Numbered from the stretch's first letter, positions 42,248-52,568 are shown. The stretch: 64,000 nt of DNA from Actinomadura pelletieri DSM 43383 (GCF_003634705.1 NZ_RBWU01000001.1:1-64000), one strand, 5' to 3'. Numbers and translations are program-made. Notes: generated by a model not told the origin, from the sequence alone.

Positions 42248-43126
42248 ATGGACGATCACGATCCCTCACCTGGCACGCTGCTCCGGCTACGCCGGGGCGC
42301 CCACGAGTTCCTGCGCCGCTACGCCGCCAAGGCATGGGAGCACGAACATAACGGTGAACGGTGGGATCTCGTCGTGCCGCCCGAGGTCGCCAAACTGCCC
42401 GAGCGCAAGCGCTACCGCGCCCACGCCCGCCAGGAGGCCCAGCGCCTCAAGGACGCCGCCCTCTACGACCTGGACCCCGACGCCACGCGCCACGCGGTCC
42501 AGTTCGGCGCCGCCATCCGCGAACACCGCCACCACGACGTGACCGCCCTGGCCGGCAGACCCGACGTCGTCGACACGCTGGACATCCGGCCACCCCATCC
42601 GGCGGGGTTCCTGCGCTGGCGCGACCCCGGCGGCATCAGCTACAACGCCCGCGGCGTGCCGATCACGGTCTGCCACTGGGGGCCCGCCGCCGGGCAGGGG
42701 GTCTGGATCGTGTGGTGGGCCGACAGCCGCGCCGTGATCAAGTCCTACGGCCACGAGAGCAAAGGCACGTGGGCCGAGTCGGTCCTGAGCGTCGGCAGCG
42801 CTCTGCCGTTCTTCGGGCCCCTGTGGTACAGCGACCAGCAGCTCATCTGGCCCTACCGCGACAGCACACCCGCACACCCCACCCGAAAGCCTGCGAGGCC
42901 AAGCGCTCCGGCCGGTGACACCGCCGCCCAGCCGATCACCGTCGACGACGACGTCATCGCTCAGCTCTACACCACGCTGGCCACCTGGTCACTGCTAGCA
43001 GACCCGCCCCCCGGCATCCACCTCCACCAACACCCGCCCAGCGAGGCCGAACAGACCGCCGACCGCAACGCCAGCCTGCCCACCCCACCAATCACCGTCG
43101 CCACCACGGTGAACACCACGCCCTGA
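42248..43126 (+). CDS. Hypothetical protein, paralog of the 44055 gene, 292 aa
   Basis: The central part contains GFLRWRDPGGISYNARGVPITVCHWGP and VWIVWWADSRAVI. The same order (LLRWADGVGYDSVGVPLTACHWGP; IWLYWWADHRTVA) recurs in the gene at 44055, so the two are paralogs. A C-terminal helical domain follows (TLATWSLLADPPPGIHLH). The family is otherwise unknown to me. Each copy lies beside an EEP nuclease gene (41619 decayed, 43189 intact), indicating duplication of a two-gene module. Confidence 0.65.
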   Translation: MDDHDPSPGTLLRLRRGAHEFLRRYAAKAWEHEHNGERWDLVVPPEVAKLPERKRYRAHARQEAQRLKDAALYDLDPDATRHAVQFGAAIREHRHHDVTALAGRPDVVDTLDIRPPHPAGFLRWRDPGGISYNARGVPITVCHWGPAAGQGVWIVWWADSRAVIKSYGHESKGTWAESVLSVGSALPFFGPLWYSDQQLIWPYRDSTPAHPTRKPARPSAPAGDTAAQPITVDDDVIAQLYTTLATWSLLADPPPGIHLHQHPPSEAEQTADRNASLPTPPITVATTVNTTP

Positions 43127-43188
43127 AAGCCAACCATCCACCGCCCGACCTCCACCCGAGCGACCTCCCTGCCGGAAAGCGAACGTTC

Positions 43189-44058
43189 ATGCCTGACAAG
43201 CCCGCCATCATCCGCGTCGGCGGATACAACCTCTTCGAGGGTGGCCTGCCCAAGCCCGCCACCGACCGCGACCAGGACGACGACTTCGGCCGTCCTCTCG
43301 ATACCTCCCGCCTGCGCAAACAACTCGCGTTGCTGTCGCGCCTCAACCTCGACCTGCTCGGCCTCCAAGAAGCGACCTGGGGCGTGCACTCCCCCGACGT
43401 CACCAACTTCGTCTCCAGCGAACTCGGGATGTCCTGGCCCTACGTGGGCCGCTCACCCTTCTACGGCTGCGACCTGGCGGCCTTCGTCCGGCAGAGCGAC
43501 CACCTCACCGTCGAAGACATCACCCACCTGACCAGCCCCCCGTTCGTCCACAGCCTCCTCAACCTCAAGCTCCGCATCACCGGGCACCCACGACCCATCC
43601 ACTTCCTCATCGGCCACTGCGCCCCCAGCTCCCCCACCATCCGCCAGGCCGAAGCCGAACTCCTCACCGTCCACCGCCACCTGGACCTGATCTACGTGGC
43701 CGACTTCAACGCCGCAGCGATCGGCGACAAGCCAGACGCCCACGAGCACGACCTCGACCCCTACAAGGCGGCCAAGAAATTCGACACCAGCCCAGCCGAG
43801 GAACTCGCCGCCGCAGGCTTCCACGACATCGGCTACATCTGGGGCGACCGCACCCCGACCGTGGGACACGGCGACGACACGCTCGCCTACCGATGCGACC
43901 GGATCTATACAACGCTTCCCACCGACTGGATCACCGGGTTCGGCGTCGAGCGCGGCGCCGACGACCTGTCCGACCACCGCCCCGTCTGGGCCGAGCTCAC
44001 CATCGGCCAAGAGCCGGGGGAAGAACATGATGGTCAGGCGCACGGGGAAGCCCGATGA
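43189..44058 (+). CDS. EEP-family endonuclease/exonuclease/phosphatase, 289 aa
   Basis: The EEP fold motifs are in order: GGYNLFEG (Asn), GLQEATWG (metal Glu), LIGHCAPSS, YVADFNA (Asp/Asn) and LSDHRPVW (catalytic Asp-His pair). These are Mg-dependent phosphodiesterases acting on nucleic acids or phospholipids. No signal peptide is seen, so it is likely intracellular. Its end overlaps the next gene. It is the intact member of the duplicated module. Confidence 0.85.
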   Translation: MPDKPAIIRVGGYNLFEGGLPKPATDRDQDDDFGRPLDTSRLRKQLALLSRLNLDLLGLQEATWGVHSPDVTNFVSSELGMSWPYVGRSPFYGCDLAAFVRQSDHLTVEDITHLTSPPFVHSLLNLKLRITGHPRPIHFLIGHCAPSSPTIRQAEAELLTVHRHLDLIYVADFNAAAIGDKPDAHEHDLDPYKAAKKFDTSPAEELAAAGFHDIGYIWGDRTPTVGHGDDTLAYRCDRIYTTLPTDWITGFGVERGADDLSDHRPVWAELTIGQEPGEEHDGQAHGEAR

Positions 44059-44959
44059 CCGTGGATCCTCTCGACGTCGATCCGTTCGCGACCGCTGACC
44101 CGGCCGCGCGGATCGATCACCTGTATCGGCTGCGCCGCGTCACCCACCGCTGCATCGTCCGCCATGGCGAAAGCCTGTGGTCTCACGAGCAGCACTACTG
44201 CGGAAGGCTCACCGCACCGACGAGCATCGAGAACCTCCCCGTCTCCCGACAGCCCGCGGCGATGGCGACCGACGAAGCGGCGCGGTTAACCGACGCGCAC
44301 CTGTACGGTCTGGACGAGGCCGCCACCGCCGCCGCCGTCACCTGCGGCGCCAGCATGGTCGACTACGCCGCCGACGTCGCCCCAGGGGTCCGCCGAGGAT
44401 GGACCTACGTGGAAGGGCCACCTGCCGAGGCCGGCTTGCTGCGATGGGCCGACGGCGTCGGCTACGACAGCGTCGGCGTGCCACTGACGGCTTGTCATTG
44501 GGGCCCCGCCCCCGAGGGGATATGGCTGTACTGGTGGGCCGACCACCGCACTGTCGCCCGCCACAACATGGCCCAGGCCGGCTGGACGCGCCGCCAAGCC
44601 CAGCAAGCACTGCTGGATATGGGCCCGTTGACCTTCGGCGGAATCGGACGACCCTCGTGCCCTGCCCAGACGCCGACCCGGCAACCGACCTGGCCGCGGA
44701 CGAATTCGCCGATCCGCCCGCGCGTGACGCGCCGTCCTCGCAGGACCTCGCCGAACTGTTCGCGTTGACCGCGACCGTCATGGCCTCCTGGGCGCTGCTG
44801 ACCACGCCCGGCGCCGCCCACCTGATCACACACGAACCCGACCCGGGCGAGGCCGTCCGCGACCACCGCGCCGGGCTCACGCCCCGCCCCGCAACCCTGG
44901 CCACCGCGCCGATCGACACACGGCCCCTCCAACACCTGTACACCCAGGAGCAGGCGTGA
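44055..44959 (+). pseudogene. Paralog of the 42248 gene, broken by a frameshift
   Basis: The first frame (ATG 44055) matches the 42248 paralog through CHWGP, YWWADH and MGPLTFGGIGR. It then runs into Pro/Arg-rich noise and stops at 44768. From about 44645 a different frame continues the expected tail: PCPDADPATDLAADEFADPPAR, LAELFALTATVMASWALLTTPGAAHL, LATAPIDTRPLQHLYTQEQA, stopping at 44959 where it overlaps the next GTG. The paralog confirms the correct path, so a one-base indel lies near 44640-44650. Confidence 0.7.
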
Positions 44960-45432
44960 CCCAAGATCAAGCCCAGCAAACGCAACATCCCCCGCGCGAA
45001 CAGGCCCTACCCGAACAGGACGCGCGAGAGCAGGAGGCCCCGCGCGAGCAGGCTCCACAGGAGCAGGAAGCTGCGCCGGGACAAAAGAGGGGCATGCTGA
45101 CGGCATTGGACGCCTTGGCTGACCAGGCGGAGATCACGATGAAGATCGTGCGCAGCGGCCTGGACGACCTGCCCTTGTCCGGGGTCGTGGACGCGCTGGA
45201 GTTCCTGATGCACAACGTCGAAGTGCTCCATCAGATGGTATCGGCAGTGAACGAACGCGCGGCGCAGATCCGGGAACGGGAGGTCACCGAACGGCCCGCC
45301 GGGACCGCCCTGGAAACGATGGACTCGGCACTAGTGACCCTCGGCTACGGGCAGGAGACCGCGATGTCGATGCACCGCCTGCTATCACTGGGGCGCCGCG
45401 AACTGGTTCTCGTGGACGAGGGCGAAGTGTGA
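44956..45432 (+). CDS. Hypothetical protein with Gln/Glu-rich N-terminus, 158 aa
   Basis: GTG overlaps the TGA of the frameshifted gene's second frame. The N-terminal 45 residues are Gln/Glu/Pro-rich (REQALPEQDAREQEAPREQ) and probably disordered. The rest is helical, with LEFLMHNVEVLHQMVSAVNERAAQI likely a coiled coil. No motif or family is recognised. It closes the module, and a gap of 270 bases follows. Confidence 0.55.
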   Translation: MTQDQAQQTQHPPREQALPEQDAREQEAPREQAPQEQEAAPGQKRGMLTALDALADQAEITMKIVRSGLDDLPLSGVVDALEFLMHNVEVLHQMVSAVNERAAQIREREVTERPAGTALETMDSALVTLGYGQETAMSMHRLLSLGRRELVLVDEGEV

Positions 45433-45702
45433 AGCCCCTGACCACCGACAAACGTCCTTCGAGCTCAAGCACCTGACGACAGGGCGCTCGTGTTCCCGCG
45501 AGAACAACTGGTCAAGCAATCATGGCTATCACGACGCAAGCAATCGTGCCGCCGCCCGGTTTAGGACCTTCCCCAGGTCGCGCCTTGCCCCGGCGGGACG
45601 ATGGGGTCGCACGGTCCGCCCCTGACGTCGCCAGGCGACGTGGACGGAAGCCCGGGGCGAGAGCGGCCCGCGCCGGATTGGTCACGCCGCCGGTCGGGCG
45701 AA

Positions 45703-46674
45703 CTACGGCGTGCTCGTGGCCTGCTGGATCCGCAACAGGCAGGCACGGCGCATCATCTTCTCCAGGTCCACGAGGGCGACGTTCAGGCCAGCTGCGGGGG
45801 AACCGTCCAGCAGCGGGATCTGCGGGACCGGCCCAGGGTCGGCGTGAACTTCGTGATTGCGTCGCCGGTACGAGCCTTTGACAAGGGCCTCAATGGCGTC
45901 GGGGGCAGCGCCGAGGAGGGGATCGGAGGCCAGCAGGTCGACCGCGCCCGCGGCGATCTGGTCCCTTTTGGGGCTCCGGTCGGTCTTGGTGCGCCTCCGG
46001 CCGGCCCCGTGGATGAACAGCGCCTCGCCGGCGATCACCAGGTCGACCAGGCGGTCCTCGGGCTCGGCCAGGTCCCCGGCTGCCATCACCCGCCGGATCG
46101 CCATCTGCAGCGACCGGTCCCCCGTGACGCCGGGGTGCTCCAGCCGCTGCATGATGTCTTGAATCAAGGCCAGGTCGTCCGTGCTCCACAGGATCGTCGG
46201 ACGGCCCAGGTCGGGGGCCTGACTCCAACTGCGGTCGATGGTGCAACCGGGAGCGGCATCGAAATCGTCGGGGTGCTGCATTTGCAGGTGGCGGCCCAGC
46301 GTCACCGAGCCCCCGCACACCAGCCGCAGCGCTATTAGCAGCCGCTTGGCGCATTTGTCCAGCCGAGCGGGCGGAGTCACGGCCGCGGTAGCGCCACCCG
46401 TGCAGACCGCGTGGGTGCTGAGGCGGACCAGAGCGCACTGGTAGAACCGCGACACCTCGCGGTACTGGGTGTTACCGCTGGCTTGGTCGGGCAACCCGGC
46501 GTCCACCACCGCCGACAGTTCAGCGTCGCTCATCAGCCGGATGCCGAGCCCGGCACCGAGGTCAATGGTGCGGTCGCCGGCTAGGTCGAATCCCAGCAGC
46601 GGCACCACCTGCACCAGCCGCACCGCCGGCTCCAGTAACCCCGCCTCGATATCGGCGTAGCACTCCTGGAACAC
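45703..46674 (-). CDS. HEPN-like protein divergent from a type I RM system, 323 aa
   Basis: The C-terminal domain (about residues 200-290) resembles ApeA-type HEPN domains: EDRLVDLVIAGEALFI, then a helical run, then SYRRRNHEVHAD. The last contains the R-x4-H pair (Arg272, His277) that forms HEPN RNase active sites. The N-terminal 190 residues are unclassified. GTG at 46674 faces hsdR across 238 bases. Known ApeA proteins protect against phages. Shared location with restriction genes suggests a similar role, by inference. Confidence 0.55.
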   Translation of the reverse strand: MFQECYADIEAGLLEPAVRLVQVVPLLGFDLAGDRTIDLGAGLGIRLMSDAELSAVVDAGLPDQASGNTQYREVSRFYQCALVRLSTHAVCTGGATAAVTPPARLDKCAKRLLIALRLVCGGSVTLGRHLQMQHPDDFDAAPGCTIDRSWSQAPDLGRPTILWSTDDLALIQDIMQRLEHPGVTGDRSLQMAIRRVMAAGDLAEPEDRLVDLVIAGEALFIHGAGRRRTKTDRSPKRDQIAAGAVDLLASDPLLGAAPDAIEALVKGSYRRRNHEVHADPGPVPQIPLLDGSPAAGLNVALVDLEKMMRRACLLRIQQATSTP

Positions 46675-46912
46675 CGCGCGGTCCCACGCGTCTGATCACT
46701 CGGCCGGAAGCCTCGTGGCTAGACGTCAATGTTGAACCGAACGACGAGCTAGCCCCATCGTGACGAAACCAGGATTGGTCTCCATCTGCTGATCACACAA
46801 TTGATCAAATGCGCTTCGCAATGATCGCAGGCTTGCTTCCGACATGATCCGGACATCGCCTCACAAATGCGTCGGCACCGGAATGTCGGTACCCCGCCGT
46901 AAGATGCTCGTC

Positions 46913-49594
46913 ATGACCGGCGAGAGCGAGCAGGAGACACGCATCCGGCGGATCGACCCCCGCCTCCAGCGAGCGAGCTGGACCCCTCAAGACTTCCGTT
47001 CAGTTGGCGAGAGCAAGCTGGCCAGTGCGGCCGCCATCCGCGAATACCCCACAGCCAGCGGTCCTGCCGACTACGCGCTCTGCGATGACGGGCATGTCCG
47101 CGCGGTCGTCGAGGCCAAGAGGCTCGCGATCGGCACACAGGAAGTCCTGGAACAGGCGAAACGCTACTCACGGGGGATCGGACAAGAGCCGGAGTACCAG
47201 GGACAGTACCGGGTGCCGTTCCTCTACTCATCCAACGGCGAGAGCATCTACTTCCTTGACGTGCGCAACCCCCTGAACCTTTCCCGTCAGATCTCCGGGT
47301 TCCACACACCCGCCGCCCTGGCCGAACTTCTCGCCCGTGACGGCGACGCCGAACTTGCCAAGCTGACCGACGTGCCGTTCAGCCCCATCCTCCGCCCGTA
47401 CCAGATCGAGGCCAACCAGGCAGTCGAGCAGGCGTTGCGCGATCGCCGCCGCAAGATGCTGCTCACCATGGCCACCGGCACCGGCAAGACCCTGGTCACG
47501 GTAAGCGAGGTCTACCGGCTCATGAAGTCTGGCGTCGCCCGTCGGGTACTCTTCCTGGTTGACCGCCGCGCCCTCGCCGCCCAGGCCGTCCAGGCGTTCG
47601 CGTCCTTTGAGCCCGAACCCGGCTTGAAGTTCGACAAGATCTATTCGGTCTACTCTCAGGCGTTCCAGCGGTCGGACTTCGAGGACAGCAGCCGGTGGAA
47701 CCCCACCGTCCTGCCGACCAGCCTGCTCACCGACCCCAAGCTGGGGGACTCTTTCGTCTATGTCTCCACCATCCAGCGGATGAGCATCAACCTTTTCGGC
47801 CAGGGTGCGGCGCTCGACTCCGAGGATGAAGGCGGTGAAGACGATGCCACGCGGCTCAACATCCCGATCAATGCCTTCGACCTCGTCATCGCAGACGAGT
47901 GCCACCGTGTCTATGCGGCCCGCGACATGTCGACTTGGCGTGACACGCTCGACTACTTCGACGCCGTGTCCATCGGACTGACGGCCACGCCGGCCGCGCA
48001 CACCCTGGCTCAGTTCGAGCACGTCGCCTACCGCTACGACTACGAGCGGGCCGTGCGTGAGGGCAATCTTGTCGACTACGACGCAGTACGCATCCAATCG
48101 GATGTGCGAATCAACGGCGTCTTCCTCCAAGCGGGCGACCAGATCGACAACGTGGACCCCGAAACCGGCACCAAGGAACTCGACGCGCTTGAGGACGAGC
48201 GCGACTATGCGGCCGCGGACATCGAGCAAAAGATCAATGTGCCGGACTCCAACCACCGCATCTTGCAGGAGATCAAGCGCTACGCCGAGGAACATGAGCA
48301 GGAGTACGGCCGTTTCCCCAAGACCCTCATCTTCGCCGCCCAGGACCTATCTCACCGCTCCCATGCCGACCAACTGGTCAAGCAGGCGCGGGAGATCTTC
48401 GGACGCGGCCAGGACTTCGCGGCCAAGATCACCGGCAAGGTCGACCGGCCACTTCAGCGCATCCGCGAGTTCCGCAACCGGCCCAACCCGAGCATCGTGG
48501 TGAGCGTCGACCTCATGTCGACCGGCGTCGACATCCCCGACCTGGAGTTCATCGTCCTGCTGCGACCGATCAAGTCCCGCATCCTGTTCGAGCAGATCCT
48601 TGGACGGGGCACCCGCAAGGGCGAGCAGTACCCGGACAAGAGCCACTTCGTGGTGTTCGACTGCTTCGACGGCACGCTGCTCCAGTACTTCCGCAATACC
48701 ACTGGCATGACCATCAAGCCGCCCGTCTCGCCGAGCCGGACTGTGGGGCAGATCATCGAGGACATCTGGCAGAACAGGGATCGCGACTACAACGTCCGCG
48801 CCCTCGTGAAGCGCCTCCAGAGGATCGACAAGCAGATGAGCGGCGACGCCCGTGAGCTGTTCTCACGGTTCCTCGTCAACGGCAACGTCGGGAACTTCGC
48901 CGCCGACCTTCCGCGACTAGTGAACGAGGCGTTCGACCGCACCATGGGCATCCTGCGCGATCCGGACTTCCAGCGGCTCCTTGAGACCTACCCGCGCGCC
49001 GCGCCACCCTTCGTGATCGCGTTCGGCAAGACCGACACCGTGGACTCCGACTGGCTCATTCAAGCCGGCGCCGGGCGCGAGTACCGACCCGATGACTACC
49101 TTGTGGCGTTCACCGAGTTCGTTCGCACCCACGAGACCGACCTGCAGGCACTCCAGATCCTGCTGCACCGCCCAGCCGAGTGGAACCCCGCGGCACTGAA
49201 GCAGCTGACCCAGGCACTGGTCACAGCACCTGAGCACTTCAGTGAGGCCAACCTTCGCCGCGCCTTCCGCGCCGCGAGGCACCGCGATCTGGTAGACATC
49301 ATCTCAATGGTCAAGCATGCGGCCGAGGACAGCTCGCCGCTCCTGACCGCCGAGGAACGTGTCAACACCGCTGTCGCCAAGGTGACCGAGGGTCGAAACC
49401 TGACTACCGATGAGCAACAGTGGATGGAATACATTCGGCTCCACCTCGTACAGAATCTCTCGATCGAGCGGGAGGACTTCGAGGTCATGCCGATCCTGAC
49501 GAGTCACGGTGGATGGGGTCGGGCGAATCGGGTCTTCGACGGCGAGCTTGAACAGATCGTCGCGGACCTAAACAGGGAGCTAGTAGCCGCATGA
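46913..49594 (+). CDS. hsdR: Type I restriction endonuclease subunit R (EcoEI-type)
   Basis: A PD-(D/E)xK-type nuclease core appears at the N-terminus (Asp53 in PADYALCDD, and Glu67-Lys69 in VVEAK). The helicase motor follows, with Walker A ATGTGKT at about residues 186-193, DECH near 327, GLTATPA, and late VDLMSTGVDIPDL and ILGRGTRKG. This is the short EcoEI-like HsdR. ATG at 46913 is chosen because it begins the conserved region; 46904 or 46844 are possible. Its TGA overlaps the hsdM start. Confidence 0.9.
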   Translation: MTGESEQETRIRRIDPRLQRASWTPQDFRSVGESKLASAAAIREYPTASGPADYALCDDGHVRAVVEAKRLAIGTQEVLEQAKRYSRGIGQEPEYQGQYRVPFLYSSNGESIYFLDVRNPLNLSRQISGFHTPAALAELLARDGDAELAKLTDVPFSPILRPYQIEANQAVEQALRDRRRKMLLTMATGTGKTLVTVSEVYRLMKSGVARRVLFLVDRRALAAQAVQAFASFEPEPGLKFDKIYSVYSQAFQRSDFEDSSRWNPTVLPTSLLTDPKLGDSFVYVSTIQRMSINLFGQGAALDSEDEGGEDDATRLNIPINAFDLVIADECHRVYAARDMSTWRDTLDYFDAVSIGLTATPAAHTLAQFEHVAYRYDYERAVREGNLVDYDAVRIQSDVRINGVFLQAGDQIDNVDPETGTKELDALEDERDYAAADIEQKINVPDSNHRILQEIKRYAEEHEQEYGRFPKTLIFAAQDLSHRSHADQLVKQAREIFGRGQDFAAKITGKVDRPLQRIREFRNRPNPSIVVSVDLMSTGVDIPDLEFIVLLRPIKSRILFEQILGRGTRKGEQYPDKSHFVVFDCFDGTLLQYFRNTTGMTIKPPVSPSRTVGQIIEDIWQNRDRDYNVRALVKRLQRIDKQMSGDARELFSRFLVNGNVGNFAADLPRLVNEAFDRTMGILRDPDFQRLLETYPRAAPPFVIAFGKTDTVDSDWLIQAGAGREYRPDDYLVAFTEFVRTHETDLQALQILLHRPAEWNPAALKQLTQALVTAPEHFSEANLRRAFRAARHRDLVDIISMVKHAAEDSSPLLTAEERVNTAVAKVTEGRNLTTDEQQWMEYIRLHLVQNLSIEREDFEVMPILTSHGGWGRANRVFDGELEQIVADLNRELVAA

Positions 49595-51054
49595 CCGACG
49601 TCGTTGGAAAACTCTGGAGTTTCTGCAATGTCCTGCGACACGACGGCATGGACTATGGCGACTACATCGAGCAACTGACGTTCCTGCTCTTCCTTAAGAT
49701 GGTGGACGAGCGGGGGATTGATCTGCCAAATTACCTTGAAGTCGATGAACAGACCGGCAGAATCGAGCAAATCCCATGTGACTGGCCATACCTGCGGAAA
49801 CAGTCTGGCACCACGCTCACGACGCACTACGTCAAGGCACTCACTCAGCTTGGTGAAGAACACGGCATCTTGGGTGACATCTTCGCTGGCGCCCAGAGCC
49901 GATTCACGAAGCCGGTAAACCTGCAGAAGCTCATCCAGCTCATCGACGAAACGGAATGGACCAGCCTCGACGTAGATGTCAAGGCTGCGGCCTTCGAGGG
50001 ACTGCTGGAGAAGGCGGCTGCCGAGGGCAAGAAGGGTGCGGGACAGTACTTCACACCACGCATCCTCATCCAGAGCATCGTGCGGTGCATGCGGCCTGAC
50101 CCGCGGGGCGTCGCCGACTTCACGATTGCCGACCCGGCGTGCGGCACAGGCGGCTTCCTTGTCGCCGCCTACGAATGGTTGAAGGAGCGAACTGAAGGCG
50201 GTGCCATGGACCGTGACACTGCCGTCCGAGTGCGGCAGCGCACCTACTTCGGCCAGGAGCTCGTCGAGCGTCCGCGCCGGCTCGCGCTCATGAACCTGTA
50301 CTTGCACCAGGTCGAACCGCACATCACGCTCGGAGACTCCATCTACGAGGTGCCAACTAGCCGCCGCTTCGATGTGATCCTGACCAACCCGCCATTCGGC
50401 ACCAAGGGCGCAAATCAATCACCAGTACGCAGCGACTTCACGGTGCAGACCAGCAACAAGCAGCTCAATCTCATCCAGCACACAATGACGCTCCTGAAGC
50501 CAGGTGGTCGCGCTGCGATCGTCGTCCCGGACAATGTTCTGTTTGCTGATCAAGCTGGCGAAATCTTCAAGATCCTTATGGAGGACTGCAACCTCCACAC
50601 AGTACTGCGTTGCCCAGACGGTACCTTCAACCCCTACACCAATGACACCAGGACCAACGTCATCTTCTTTACTAAGGGCCGTCCGACGGAACAGACCTGG
50701 ATGTACGACGCGCGGGCAGGTGTCCCCAAAGTCACGAAGAAGAGCCGACCACTATCGCCCACGCACTTCATCGAGTTCGAGCATTGCTATGGCAGCGACC
50801 CGAACGGCCGAAGCAAACGCAGCGAGGCCGATTCGCCAGAGGGTCGCTGGCGCTCATTCTCAATCGACGACGTACGTCAAAAGAATTACAAGCTCAATAA
50901 TATCAAGTGGCTAAAGGAAGGCCCAAGCGAATCCGACGAGTCAATTGAACCGGAATATTTGATCAGTGAGGCGATATCGGAACTTCGGCTCGCACTAGAG
51001 GCTCTTACCGACATGCAAGGCGTTCTTGCGAGTAACGATGAGATAGCCGAATGA
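49591..51054 (+). CDS. hsdM: Type I DNA N6-adenine methyltransferase subunit M
   Basis: An N-terminal helical domain (VVGKLWSFCNVLRHDGMDYGDY) precedes the catalytic core with SAM motif DPACGTGGFL at about residue 180 and adenine motif NPPFGT at about 266. Length (487 aa) is normal for HsdM. It overlaps hsdR and hsdS by four bases each, so the three form one operon encoding the trimeric modification/restriction complex. Confidence 0.95.
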   Translation: MTDVVGKLWSFCNVLRHDGMDYGDYIEQLTFLLFLKMVDERGIDLPNYLEVDEQTGRIEQIPCDWPYLRKQSGTTLTTHYVKALTQLGEEHGILGDIFAGAQSRFTKPVNLQKLIQLIDETEWTSLDVDVKAAAFEGLLEKAAAEGKKGAGQYFTPRILIQSIVRCMRPDPRGVADFTIADPACGTGGFLVAAYEWLKERTEGGAMDRDTAVRVRQRTYFGQELVERPRRLALMNLYLHQVEPHITLGDSIYEVPTSRRFDVILTNPPFGTKGANQSPVRSDFTVQTSNKQLNLIQHTMTLLKPGGRAAIVVPDNVLFADQAGEIFKILMEDCNLHTVLRCPDGTFNPYTNDTRTNVIFFTKGRPTEQTWMYDARAGVPKVTKKSRPLSPTHFIEFEHCYGSDPNGRSKRSEADSPEGRWRSFSIDDVRQKNYKLNNIKWLKEGPSESDESIEPEYLISEAISELRLALEALTDMQGVLASNDEIAE

Positions 51055-52325
51055 CTACAGAGAATATTAATTACTGGCCCTTGGTGCGACTAAAGGAAGT
51101 AACTGTCGACGTTCCAAGTATTGATCCTGGAAAGTCGCCGGATACAACTTTCTCCTACATTGACATTTCTTCGATTGACAATCAGCAGTGCAAGATCACG
51201 GAGACCAAGCGCATCGCAGGCAGCCAAGCACCATCCAGAGCTCGACGACCTGTACAGAAAGATGACGTCCTCTTCTCAAATGTTAGAACCTATCTGCGAA
51301 ATGTCGCACTGGTTGAGGAGACACAAGAATCAACCGTAGCATCAACAGGATTCACCGTGTTGCGGTCGGCAGCGAAAATCTTGCCTCGGTACCTTTATCA
51401 CCTTGTTCGGTCCGACTATTTCATAGATCAGGTCACTCCAAAACAGACTGGTACTCACTATCCGGCGACATCGGATAGTGTAGTCCGCAACCAGATAGTG
51501 CCCCTTCCGGACCTCTCCCAACAGGCGTCACTCGTAGCAACGATAGATGCTGCGGAAGAGTCTTGTTCAGCAGCTAAAAGTCACCTAAGCAACTCCGAAA
51601 GACTGATCCTTGCCAGTCAGGAAGCGCTCCTGGACGCGGCCTTCTCAGGACGACTCACGGCTGATTGGAGATCAAATAATAAAGGTGACATCGAAGATGG
51701 CAAACTTCCTGCTGGCTGGACCCGCGCCACCCTCGAAGAACTCGCCGAACCCGGGGTAACCGTCTCCTACGGCATCGTGAAACCTGGACCGGAGGTTGTC
51801 GGCGGCGTTCCGTATGTCCGCCAGCAGGACATCGCTGACGGCACGGTCCTCGTTGACCAACTGGCCCACACAAGCCCAGAGATAGCGTCCAAATATCGAC
51901 GCACCTCACTTCGAGAAGGTGACGTGCTTCTGTGCATCATCCGCAATCTTCGAGTCGCGATTGTGCCCCCTGGTATTGACGGAGCGAATATCACACAAGG
52001 CATGGTTCGTATCCGTCCAGGAGATCGGGTCCTGAGTGAGTACCTAGCCTATTATTTGTCCGCCCCACGTACGCAGCAGAGGATGCGCGACCAATACGTT
52101 GGTCTCGCGATGCCACGAATCAATGTTCGCGATGCTCGCGCCCTGCTCATTGATCTACCGCCACTCGACGAACAGCATGAAATCGTGAACCGAATCAGCA
52201 CTCTGCTCTCGCTCGTCGACAAAGTTAAGGAGCGCATCAACCGCGCGTCACAGCACATCGACCGCAGTACTCAGGCTGTGGTGACCAAGGCGTTGCGCGG
52301 TGAACTCAACGTGGCACCCGTCTAA
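51051..52325 (+). CDS. hsdS: Type I specificity subunit S
   Basis: Two target-recognition domains are each followed by a conserved helix. The first covers residues about 8-160 with NQIVPLPDLSQQASLVATID and LLDAAFSGRLTADW. The second covers about 225-375 with VRDARALLIDLPPLDEQHEIV and VTKALRGELNVAPV at the end. Each domain reads half of a bipartite DNA site. The first domain has lower GC than the flanks, as expected from recombination among specificity modules. Length (424 aa) is normal. Confidence 0.95.
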   Translation: MTTENINYWPLVRLKEVTVDVPSIDPGKSPDTTFSYIDISSIDNQQCKITETKRIAGSQAPSRARRPVQKDDVLFSNVRTYLRNVALVEETQESTVASTGFTVLRSAAKILPRYLYHLVRSDYFIDQVTPKQTGTHYPATSDSVVRNQIVPLPDLSQQASLVATIDAAEESCSAAKSHLSNSERLILASQEALLDAAFSGRLTADWRSNNKGDIEDGKLPAGWTRATLEELAEPGVTVSYGIVKPGPEVVGGVPYVRQQDIADGTVLVDQLAHTSPEIASKYRRTSLREGDVLLCIIRNLRVAIVPPGIDGANITQGMVRIRPGDRVLSEYLAYYLSAPRTQQRMRDQYVGLAMPRINVRDARALLIDLPPLDEQHEIVNRISTLLSLVDKVKERINRASQHIDRSTQAVVTKALRGELNVAPV

Positions 52326-52528
52326 CTGAAGAAGAGCCCTGGTTGACGGCCTCGCCAAGCTCGCTTAGCCGCCAGTCCTCTCCTGAGACGCACCATTCCT
52401 CCGCTACTGCCAGCTGACACTGATGAACTCGACCGTAGGCCTCCTGCGCATCTAGCTGGTCGCATGAGATCTGTGCCTCACGGGACGATCGAATGTGCGA
52501 ATCAGCGGTGGAGCCCGGATACGACCGA

Positions 52529-52554
52529 GGGCCGCAGCGGCCTCGCCGCGGCCC
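52529..52554 (-). terminator. Hairpin downstream of the DUF397 gene
   Basis: GGGCCGC (52529-52535) pairs with GCGGCCC (52548-52554) around a 12-base loop. It is 14 bases from the DUF397 stop on the minus strand and also serves the end of the hsd operon from the other side. Confidence 0.45.
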
Positions 52555-52568
52555 CCAGGAATCCGTCG

